DNA from: an uncultured Clostridia bacterium
GTDB taxonomy: Bacteria > Bacillota > Clostridia > Oscillospirales > Oscillospiraceae
Direction of reading: 5' to 3'
Assembly (NCBI GenBank): GCA_946405655.1
Contig: CAMJHX010000020.1
Span: 1-12,257, forward strand
DNA: 12,257 nt
A model generated the notes under the pieces. That model worked only from the letters and a program-made list of their open reading frames with translations, was not told where the DNA came from and did no database searches. The position numbers and the translations under genes were made by a program. Below, in pieces: positions 1-6,833 of this stretch (positions are counted from its first letter, which is position 1; each line of letters opens with the position of its first letter).

Positions 1-3000
1 GAGCCGGAGACGCCGGTGCTGAACAAGACCGTTGTCGGCACGGTGAAGTTCCAGTCGTTCAACTTCCTCGGCGACAATGCCGCCGGCTCGGACGGCGTGG
101 ACTATACCTCCACATTTTATTATTCCGACGACTGGTTCTCCCCCTCCGCGATCAACGCGGACGCGGACAGCGCAACGATGAAGTGGTCGGATCTCAAGAA
201 CGTATCGCTCGCCGCGACGTCGTTTGACTTCGCGGTGGCCTCCTATGCCTCCAACGAGGGCAACGTGAAAACTGCGACCAGCCGCACCTGGGCGAACACG
301 GATTACTCCGACAAGGCGAAGAACGCCCGGAGCTTCCTGACGGCCTGCGGCTTCACGGATTTTCAGGCATACGACTACAACCATGCGCCGACGAACGACA
401 GCATCGCCTATGTGATCGCGAGCAAGCCCATTTATGTCTGGGACGATTCCACGCAGAGCAACCGGAGCTTCACGCTCATCGCCGTGGGCGTGCGCGGCGC
501 GGGCTACGGCGCGGAATGGGCCTCGAACGTCACGATCGGCGATCTTGCCACCGGCGCGCTCCCCTCGAACGGGCGTCACTGGGGCTTCGACACCGCGGCG
601 CAGGAGGTCTGCGCCTCCGTGCGGCAGTATCTTGCCGACCACAACATCACCGAGAACGCGAAATACTGGCTCACAGGCTTCTCCCGCGCGGGCGCGACGG
701 CGAACCTCGTGGCGGGCTATGTGACGGACGGCGCTGCGAGCACCTATCACACGCGCCAGCGCGACGTGTTCGGCTACACATGGGAGTGTCCGCAGGGCGC
801 GGCAGCGGCAGCCAACAATGCGAACTTCCGAAATTACAAGAACATCTGCAACATCCTCAACGGCATGGACGCAGTGCCGAAGGTCTCGCCCGACAGCTTC
901 AATCATGAGCGTCTCGGCGTGGATTACTACATGCCGTATTACAAAAACACCACCACGGCGGAGAACGAGGCGTTCTACACCGGGATGCGCAATGTGCTGC
1001 AGACGATCGCCGTCGGCGCTTACAACTATGCCGGAGAAGCCTACACGGAGGACCCGCTGATTCACATCACCGATCCCTCGCAGTATCCCTACAACCGCAC
1101 GATGCGCGTGCGCACGATCACGGCGACGCAGCTGATCGGAGATGCGATCGACGGCGTGCTGGCGGATAATTTCGGCACAGTGGACGCCACCGGCAGCAAT
1201 CAGAAAATAGCGGCAAAGCACATCGACGAATTCATCGACGATCTGATCCAGGTGTTCGTTGTGTCCGGCGCGTGGAGCGGAAAGATCGGAGCCAGCAATA
1301 CCACCTCCGCACTCAGCAACCGGACCAAATTCATCGGAAGCTACCAGAACGATTTCCGCAACGTCCTCGGCTATCTGCTGGACTATTCCGGTCCCGCCTT
1401 CCTCGGCTTGGTGGACGAGCTGATCGACGCAGTCGGCGAGCAGCTGAGTCTCACCAACACGGCGACCAACATCGGCGTCGGTCTGGCGTTCCTGAACTTC
1501 TACAACTATCCGACCAGCACCTACGTCTTCCCGACGCTGGGCATTTTCAACGATCCCTGGGTCGGCAAGATCAGCTGGCGAAACCGCTCGCGCAGAGAGG
1601 TGCTCGTTGAAGAGGCACAGCCCGTGGTGAAAAATGTGATCCGAAACATGGTTGGTAATTTCGTCGACCCGCAGGGCATCACGCGCACCCAGTTTGAGAG
1701 CAGCATGGATCACCTCGTGGAGCTGGTCGTGAACCTCTATGCCGACGAGCTCTCGCGCTACAACTCCAACTACTTCGGCACCTCGCTCTACTACATGTGG
1801 CAGATCCTCTGCGTGCATGAGCAGGAGGTCGTCATGTCGTGGATCAAGTCGCTCGACCCGATGCACATGAACCGCAGCTGCCGGACGGTGACGCTGCCTG
1901 CGGGCTGCAGCGCGACGCTGTATGAATACCGCCCCGGGGTGGAGGGCGACATTGACGATGCGCTCCTGCCCGCGGCGCCCGTCGTTGCCGAGGTGAAAAA
2001 CGGCGCGATTGCCGCCGACACGCTCAAGGACGACCGCATCTCCTGCACGCAGTCGAACGGCAGCATCGTGATCCGCTATCCCGCATCCCTGCAGATCCGC
2101 GTGGACGTGACGTCCGACAGCGCGTTCAGCGCCGGAGACGTGCGCGTCGCGGACTACAAGACCGCAGAGGCGCACACCAATGTCTCCGCCGGCAAGCAGC
2201 AGTTTGAGGGTCTTCCCGCCAGCGGATACAGCAGCGTGACGAGCACCGCCTACACGAACGTGACCGCCGCCAACAGCAGTCTGACGCGGTATGATGACGT
2301 CCTTCTCCCGGGAGACACGCTGCACATCGGCGCGGACGAGATCACGACCTTCGACGGCAAAAACGCCAATGCGTATTCCCTCCTGATCGACAAGGCGCCG
2401 ACGGCCGAGATCGCGGAATACGGAAAGACGGACGCGGGTCTTGCCACAGGGACGGACGCCGCCTCCGCCGTGCAGCTCGGCGCATCGAGCGCCGTGACTG
2501 CGATGGACACCGCGCGCAGCATCCCGACGCGCACCACGCGCATGACCGTTCCCGCCAGCAGCATCTATTACGACGACGAGCTGACGGGCGGCGATCCCGC
2601 CGAATACGCGGGCGAGACGGCGCGGCTGGATCAGGATGAGGAGGGCACGGTGCTGTGGTACCAGTTCCGCGGGACGCGCATCGATCTCTACTGCACGACC
2701 GATGATACCGCCGGCTATGTCATGGCCGCGGTCTATGAGAACAACAACGGCGAGCTCGGTGAGCGCATCGCTCTGAAGACCGTCAAAAGCAGCTCCGACA
2801 CCGCGCGCTACAACGTCCCCACCATCAGCTTTGACGGGCTGGACGCAAACACGGATTATTTCCTCCGGCTCTATGCCATTGCGGGCGCAAACTACCGCCT
2901 GGACGGCATCCGCGTTTATCATGCCTCGGACGAGACCGACGCCGCCGTCCGCGCGTCCTACGAAGCCGAGGCGGAACAGGACGCAAAGTATGTGAATCTG

Positions 3001-3600
3001 CACGCGCTGCTGCTCGGCAGCGTCAGCGAGGAAACGCTCAGCGAGACGATCGAAGACGCCGCGGTGTTCTACACCGACAGCGGCGAGAGCTACAGCCTCG
3101 CGAGCGAGGAATACACGACCATCAGCCCGAAGAACGAGATCTATCTCGCGAGCGGGCAGAGCGTGGCGTTCCAGATCGTGGGAAGCTACGAAAAAGTGAT
3201 GGTCGGCATGAGCGCGCCGGAGAGTCTGACCGACGGCGGCTCCGTGCGCGTGACCGACGGCAGCGGCATGAAGACGCTGCCCATTGAGAGCGCGCTCGAC
3301 ATGTACTATGAAATCACCCCGGCGCCGGACGGCAGCGTGGTCATCCGCAACGCCGGCAGCGCGATGATCTCGATCACAAACGTGAAGCTCAGCGGCGTTT
3401 ACACCCCGCCGGCGGAGCCGCTGAACGCGGCGTCCTCGCTGATGGTCACAAAATCACTTCTGCACTACGCCGCCGATTTCCAGGCGCAGACTGCCCCGAC
3501 GCCGGAGCCGACGACCGATCTGAGCGGCATGATCCAGCAGCTGATCAGCCGGTTCGTGGAGCGGCTGTTCAGCAGCGTCACGCAGCTGTTCGGACATTAA
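1..3600 (+). CDS. Giant secreted class 3 lipase-like hydrolase, paralogue 1 (5' end outside window)
   Basis: The frame is open from base 1, so the 1199 residues seen are a fragment. The first residues (EPETPVLNKTVVGTV) align with positions about 29-43 of the neighbouring paralogue, so the missing part is probably little more than a signal peptide. A GTG at 16 opens the same frame but lies inside conserved sequence and is not the start. Hydrolase domain, window residues about 1-615: oxyanion-type block VRGAGYGAEWASN (about 163-175), nucleophile elbow GFSRAG with Ser228, Asp290 in MDAVPKVS, and probable catalytic His606 in VHEQEVVMSW. From about 627 a beta-rich middle region follows, then a sugar-binding-like beta module (about 850-975, ending LDGIRVYH). 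A second beta module (about 997-1131) contains NEIYLASGQSVAFQI. A PTPEPT linker and the amphipathic tail LISRFVERLFSSVTQLF close the protein. No LPXTG or SLH anchor is present. Relative to the paralogues, the DPDG loop before Asp290 is missing. The lipase or esterase assignment rests on motifs; the substrate is unknown. Confidence 0.85.
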   Translation, partial: EPETPVLNKTVVGTVKFQSFNFLGDNAAGSDGVDYTSTFYYSDDWFSPSAINADADSATMKWSDLKNVSLAATSFDFAVASYASNEGNVKTATSRTWANTDYSDKAKNARSFLTACGFTDFQAYDYNHAPTNDSIAYVIASKPIYVWDDSTQSNRSFTLIAVGVRGAGYGAEWASNVTIGDLATGALPSNGRHWGFDTAAQEVCASVRQYLADHNITENAKYWLTGFSRAGATANLVAGYVTDGAASTYHTRQRDVFGYTWECPQGAAAAANNANFRNYKNICNILNGMDAVPKVSPDSFNHERLGVDYYMPYYKNTTTAENEAFYTGMRNVLQTIAVGAYNYAGEAYTEDPLIHITDPSQYPYNRTMRVRTITATQLIGDAIDGVLADNFGTVDATGSNQKIAAKHIDEFIDDLIQVFVVSGAWSGKIGASNTTSALSNRTKFIGSYQNDFRNVLGYLLDYSGPAFLGLVDELIDAVGEQLSLTNTATNIGVGLAFLNFYNYPTSTYVFPTLGIFNDPWVGKISWRNRSRREVLVEEAQPVVKNVIRNMVGNFVDPQGITRTQFESSMDHLVELVVNLYADELSRYNSNYFGTSLYYMWQILCVHEQEVVMSWIKSLDPMHMNRSCRTVTLPAGCSATLYEYRPGVEGDIDDALLPAAPVVAEVKNGAIAADTLKDDRISCTQSNGSIVIRYPASLQIRVDVTSDSAFSAGDVRVADYKTAEAHTNVSAGKQQFEGLPASGYSSVTSTAYTNVTAANSSLTRYDDVLLPGDTLHIGADEITTFDGKNANAYSLLIDKAPTAEIAEYGKTDAGLATGTDAASAVQLGASSAVTAMDTARSIPTRTTRMTVPASSIYYDDELTGGDPAEYAGETARLDQDEEGTVLWYQFRGTRIDLYCTTDDTAGYVMAAVYENNNGELGERIALKTVKSSSDTARYNVPTISFDGLDANTDYFLRLYAIAGANYRLDGIRVYHASDETDAAVRASYEAEAEQDAKYVNLHALLLGSVSEETLSETIEDAAVFYTDSGESYSLASEEYTTISPKNEIYLASGQSVAFQIVGSYEKVMVGMSAPESLTDGGSVRVTDGSGMKTLPIESALDMYYEITPAPDGSVVIRNAGSAMISITNVKLSGVYTPPAEPLNAASSLMVTKSLLHYAADFQAQTAPTPEPTTDLSGMIQQLISRFVERLFSSVTQLFGH

Positions 3601-3615
3601 CATTCATCTGCACAT

Positions 3616-3647
3616 CGCCCTGCCTCTTTTTGAGGCAGGGCGTTTTG
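3616..3647 (+). terminator. Rho-independent terminator of paralogue 1
   Basis: A perfect 11-bp stem, CGCCCTGCCTC (3616-3626) with GAGGCAGGGCG (3632-3642), encloses a T5 loop and is followed by TTTTGT. It lies 15 bases after the stop codon. The stem core CCCTGCCTC/GAGGCAGGG recurs in the terminator after paralogue 3. Confidence 0.93.
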
Positions 3648-3652
3648 TCGTA

Positions 3653-3681
3653 TTGCCCCCTTCCCTGCTGCATGCTATAAT
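3653..3681 (+). promoter_or_regulatory. Sigma-A-type promoter of paralogue 2 with extended -10
   Basis: The -35 candidate TTGCCC (3653-3658, 4 of 6 consensus bases) is separated by exactly 17 bases from a perfect TATAAT (3676-3681). TG at 3673-3674 makes it an extended -10 box (TGCTATAAT). Transcription would start near 3688, giving a leader of about 28 bases. It begins only a few bases after the terminator of the preceding gene, so the two genes look transcriptionally insulated. Confidence 0.82.
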
Positions 3682-3701
3682 CAGGATGATACCCCTTAAT
3701 A

Positions 3702-3709
3702 AGGAGGAG
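3702..3709 (+). promoter_or_regulatory. Ribosome binding site fixing the start of paralogue 2
   Basis: AGGAGGAG lies 6-8 bases before the ATG at 3716. The frame is open further upstream to 3653, but that extension would overlap the promoter and has no Shine-Dalgarno sequence. The signal peptide also starts exactly at 3716. The bases CCTTAATAAGG just upstream could pair weakly with the edge of the site. Confidence 0.9.
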
Positions 3710-3715
3710 ATTCAG

Positions 3716-6631
3716 ATGGCAAAAAGGATGCTTGCATGCCTGCTCGCGGTGCTGCAGCTGGCGCTGCTTGTGCCAATGACGGCGCAGGCCGCGGACACAG
3801 CCCAAACGCCGGTTCTCAACGAGACGATCGTCGGCGCGGTGCAGTACCCCACGTTCAGCTTTGCCTCGGGCGTGACGGCGCCGGACGGCGAGACGCAGTG
3901 GGAGGGCGGCGACTATGTAAAGCCGTTCTTCTTTTCGGACGATTATTTCGCGGCTCCGTCCTATGAGCGCGCGCCCGCTGCCAGAGCGCTGACCTGGCGC
4001 GAGCTGCCGGACGTCTCGCTCGCCGCAGCCTCGGCGGATTTCGCGACGGCGGCCTTCGGCTCGAACGAGCACATTCTCGCGGGCGATTTCAGCGACTATT
4101 CCAAGTGCGCGGAGGACTATCTCGCCCAGTGCGGCTTCACGGAGCTCGCCGTGAACGCCGTGGAGGACCCCGCGGCGGAGGACATGTTCAACCGCTTCCC
4201 GTCGAAGGACAGCATCGGCGTGGTGCTCGGCAAAAAGCAGATCACCGTCTGGAACGGAAGCGAGAATGAGACCAGCACGCTGATCGCCGTCGGCGTGCGC
4301 GGCGGCGGCTACGCCGGCGAATGGGCGAGCAACCTGACGATCGGCCAGAGCGGACGGCACCTCGGCTTTGACCGCTCGGCGCAGAAGGTGCTGAACACGC
4401 TGCGGGAGTATCTGCGCGCGCAGGGCGTCACGGCGGACGACCATGTGAAATACTGGATCGTCGGCTATTCGCGCGGCGGCGCGGTGGCAAATCTCGCGGC
4501 GGGCGACATTTCCGCCGCCCCGGAGACTTATTTTGCCGCGAAAAAGGATATCTACGCCTACACCTTTGAGTGCCCGAGCGCGGCGGTGGACACGGAGGAC
4601 CCGGACGGCACGGTCTTCCCGAACATCCACAACCTCCTCAACCGCATGGACGCGGTGCCGCGCGTTTCGCCCGCGGCCTTCGGCAATGCGCGCCTCGGCG
4701 TGGATTACTACCTCCCCGACCACACGAACACCGACCGCATTGCGGAGTATTACACGCGCATGTTCCGCGTGCTGGAGCTGGTCGCGCCGGGCTACGGCAA
4801 TGAGATCGATCCCGTGGTGAAAAACGCCGACCCCGCGACCTATCCCTATGACCGCCCGGTGGAGATCTACAACTTCAGCCTGCAGGCGCTGGTCTCGGAC
4901 TTTAACAGCAAGGGTCTGCAGCCCTACCGCCAGTGGCGCGGCGAGCCGATCGGCAATCCGGACGGCGAGGGCTGGTCGCTCTACCTTGACGAATTTCTGG
5001 ACAAGTTTGTGGACGCCTTTGTCTCATCGCGGGCGTGGGACTATGACCCCGCGGCGCCGACCGCCCCGATCAAGGGCACCGATCCCATGACGCACCGGCG
5101 CAACTACGGCGATCCGGCGCGCGGCATCGAGGAGGGTCTGCGCACCCTCTCGGCCGCCGCGCTGAGCAGACCCGGCTCCTCGATGGGCGACATGTTCTCC
5201 GGCATCGGGAGCGCCCTCCCGAACGTGCTGCTGCCCGCGGCGCAGCTGCTCTTAAAGCTCAAGGCAAACTATGACCTTGTGCCGACGGAAGCCGGCGCGC
5301 AGTCGATGGCGGAGAATGTGGCAACCGTCCTCAAGACGATTTTGCTGCAGTCGGACAACTTCAAGGCGCGGGAGGCGGAGGTGAACGCCGCGGTGGACGC
5401 CCTCGCCCCGGTGCTGACACGGCTGTTTCTCTATGACCGGATGAACTCCGGCTCCCAGTATCTCGGAACGCTGCTGAAATACGCGGGCGACCAGATCATC
5501 GTCTCGCACATCTCGGAGCTCGGCGTGGCGTGGGCAGATTCGCTGGACGAGGACTACACCGGCGGCTACCGCGCGCTGACGGTGCCGAAGGAGGCGGACG
5601 TGAAGCTCGTGCAGTTCCGCGAAGGGCTGGATGACGCGCTCTCGGCGGACGGCGACGGCGTGCTGATCGCCGAGGCGCGCAATGGCGCGATGGTGCAGCG
5701 CCTTGACCAGCGCGTGACCGTCTCGGTTGACGGAAATCAGCAGGCCGTCTGCTTCCCGGCGTTTCTCGATCTTCGCGCGGAAATCACGCTCCCGGACGGC
5801 GCGGAGAAACTCCCGCTGCATCTGGAGGGGCTGCAGCCGACGGACGGACGCACCAGCTGGCGCGCGGACTTTGACCGCGACGCGGCGAGCGGCAACATCC
5901 TGCCCGACACGGTGCAGTATCACCCCTCCCTGACGCCGACATCGGAGCCCGGCATGGAGCAGATCAACAGCGCGGAGATTGCCCTCAAGGGCGGCGATAC
6001 GCTGCTGCTCTGCTGCTCGAAGACCACGAGCGATTATGAGCGCGCGGTGCAGGGCAGTTTTGCCTACACCGTGCGCAGGGGCGAAGAAAACTGCCCGTCC
6101 AAAGACTTCACCGACGTCGACCGCAGCGCCGAGAGCTGGAGCCACGCGGCGATCGACTGGGCGGTGCGCAGGGAGATCACCAACGGCACCTCCCCCACCA
6201 CCTTCAGCCCGGACAAGGCCTGCACCCGCGCCGAGGCGGTCACGTTCCTGTGGCGCTTTGCCGGCTGCCCTGAGGTGAAGGATGCTGAGAATCCCTTCAC
6301 AGACGTCACGGATGGCGACTGGTATGCCGACGCCGTCCGCTGGGCTGTGAAGGAGGGCGTCACCAAGGGCACGAGCGAGGACACCTTCAGCCCCGAGCTG
6401 ACCTGCACCCGCGGTCAGATCGTCACGCTCCTGTGGCGCATGAACGGCGAGCCGCAGGCGATGGCGTCCGGCAGCTTCTCCGACGTTGCCGCGAGCGATT
6501 ACTTCGCCCCCGCCGTCCGCTGGGCAGTGGAGAAAGGCGTCACCAACGGCGTGAGCGATACGCGCTTCGCGCCGGATGACGACTGCACCCGCGCCCACAT
6601 CGTCACCTTCCTCTATCGATCTGCAAACTGA
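3716..6631 (+). CDS. Secreted SLH-anchored class 3 lipase-like hydrolase, paralogue 2
   Basis: 971 residues. The signal peptide MAKRMLACLLAVLQLALLVP is followed by a likely cut after AQA (residue 25). The family signature GGDYVKPFFFSDDYFAAPS is at about 64-82. The hydrolase domain spans about 30-610. It carries VRGGGYAGEWASN near 194, GYSRGG with nucleophile Ser252, Asp312 in MDAVPRVS, and probable His598 in SHISELGVAW. This order (RG...W..N, GxSxG, D.VP, H....xxW) is that of class 3 lipase-like proteins of Firmicutes. A beta-rich region covers about 618-790, then three SLH repeats (796-971) end the protein. SLH repeats normally bind pyruvylated secondary cell-wall polymer, so the enzyme is expected on the cell surface. 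Unlike its two neighbours it lacks the late beta modules and amphipathic tail; the architectures diverge just after the segment KGGDTLLLCC. A lipase, esterase or acyl-transfer activity is inferred from motifs only. Confidence 0.92.
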   Translation: MAKRMLACLLAVLQLALLVPMTAQAADTAQTPVLNETIVGAVQYPTFSFASGVTAPDGETQWEGGDYVKPFFFSDDYFAAPSYERAPAARALTWRELPDVSLAAASADFATAAFGSNEHILAGDFSDYSKCAEDYLAQCGFTELAVNAVEDPAAEDMFNRFPSKDSIGVVLGKKQITVWNGSENETSTLIAVGVRGGGYAGEWASNLTIGQSGRHLGFDRSAQKVLNTLREYLRAQGVTADDHVKYWIVGYSRGGAVANLAAGDISAAPETYFAAKKDIYAYTFECPSAAVDTEDPDGTVFPNIHNLLNRMDAVPRVSPAAFGNARLGVDYYLPDHTNTDRIAEYYTRMFRVLELVAPGYGNEIDPVVKNADPATYPYDRPVEIYNFSLQALVSDFNSKGLQPYRQWRGEPIGNPDGEGWSLYLDEFLDKFVDAFVSSRAWDYDPAAPTAPIKGTDPMTHRRNYGDPARGIEEGLRTLSAAALSRPGSSMGDMFSGIGSALPNVLLPAAQLLLKLKANYDLVPTEAGAQSMAENVATVLKTILLQSDNFKAREAEVNAAVDALAPVLTRLFLYDRMNSGSQYLGTLLKYAGDQIIVSHISELGVAWADSLDEDYTGGYRALTVPKEADVKLVQFREGLDDALSADGDGVLIAEARNGAMVQRLDQRVTVSVDGNQQAVCFPAFLDLRAEITLPDGAEKLPLHLEGLQPTDGRTSWRADFDRDAASGNILPDTVQYHPSLTPTSEPGMEQINSAEIALKGGDTLLLCCSKTTSDYERAVQGSFAYTVRRGEENCPSKDFTDVDRSAESWSHAAIDWAVRREITNGTSPTTFSPDKACTRAEAVTFLWRFAGCPEVKDAENPFTDVTDGDWYADAVRWAVKEGVTKGTSEDTFSPELTCTRGQIVTLLWRMNGEPQAMASGSFSDVAASDYFAPAVRWAVEKGVTNGVSDTRFAPDDDCTRAHIVTFLYRSAN
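6101..6628 (+). repeat. Three tandem S-layer homology (SLH) repeats in paralogue 2
   Basis: Repeats begin at residues 796, 859 and 919. Each starts with an F-[TS]-D-V motif, has a W-A-V core helix ([DR]WAV[RK] or RWAVEKGVTNG), a [FS]SP or FAPD turn and a CTR-x-x-x-VT-[FL]-L-[WY]-R ending, the typical SLH layout. Repeats 2 and 3 are also close in DNA: GCCGTCCGCTGGGC occurs in both, near 6331 and 6511. This suggests internal duplication or gene conversion. Confidence 0.95.
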
Positions 6632-6646
6632 TCATCCCAAAAATAC

Positions 6647-6688
6647 AACCCGCACTGCTCCGGCAAGCGCAGTGCGGGTTTGCTTTGT
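6647..6688 (+). terminator. Rho-independent terminator of paralogue 2
   Basis: A perfect 12-bp stem, AACCCGCACTGC (6647-6658) with GCAGTGCGGGTT (6669-6680), has a 10-base loop and is followed by TGCTTTGT. The T tract is modest. A second weak inverted repeat, TTGTC/GACAA (6685-6702) followed by GTTTTTT, may back it up. Its sequence is unrelated to the terminators of the other two paralogues. Confidence 0.85.
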
Positions 6689-6728
6689 CCAATAATAGAC
6701 AAGTTTTTTGAAATGTTCTGTTTTCTTA

Positions 6729-6758
6729 TTGCGTTTCTGTGATTAATCATGATAGAAT
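6729..6758 (+). promoter_or_regulatory. Probable promoter of paralogue 3
   Basis: The -10 candidate TAGAAT (6753-6758, 5 of 6) is preceded by TG one base upstream (TGATAGAAT, extended -10). The -35 candidate TTGCGT (6729-6734) matches only TTG and lies 18 bases away, so the extended -10 must carry most of the strength. The region upstream is T-rich. The leader to the ATG at 6834 would be about 70 bases. Confidence 0.62.
6740..6749 (+). promoter_or_regulatory. Palindrome in the promoter spacer, possible operator
   Basis: TGATTAATCA is a perfect 10-base palindrome lying entirely between the -35 and -10 candidates of the paralogue 3 promoter. This is a position where a repressor would block polymerase. 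A 10-base palindrome in AT-rich DNA can arise by chance and no regulator gene is in the window, so this is only a candidate. Confidence 0.25.
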
Positions 6759-6819
6759 GGAGCCTGTCACAGCATGGCGCGTCCGCATCCGTTTCGGCGC
6801 GCCGGAAGATTGAGAACAC

Positions 6820-6825
6820 AGGAGA
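6820..6825 (+). promoter_or_regulatory. Ribosome binding site fixing the start of paralogue 3
   Basis: AGGAGA lies 8 bases before the ATG at 6834, the start of a clear signal peptide. The frame is open further upstream to an ATG at 6774, but that start has no comparable site and would put about 20 Arg-rich residues before the signal peptide. Confidence 0.82.
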
Positions 6826-6833
6826 GAGCAACC

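Noticed and set aside
3728..3742. Possible lipobox (MLAC in paralogue 2, SLAC in paralogue 3) suggesting lipoproteins
   Set aside because: The Cys lies at position 8 or 11, before the hydrophobic core of the signal peptide, so lipoprotein processing there is not possible. AxA cleavage sites follow further on.
5069..5100. Conserved THR motif (THRRNY, THREKY; SNRTKF in protein 1) as the catalytic His
   Set aside because: The His is replaced by Asn in protein 1, whereas the later H....xxW His is kept in all three and sits where class 3 lipase-like proteins carry the catalytic His.
3578..6598. Long minus-strand open frames (3578-4723 and 5252-6598) opposite paralogue 2
   Set aside because: Same compositional shadow effect; no recognisable protein features, and the plus-strand gene is certain.
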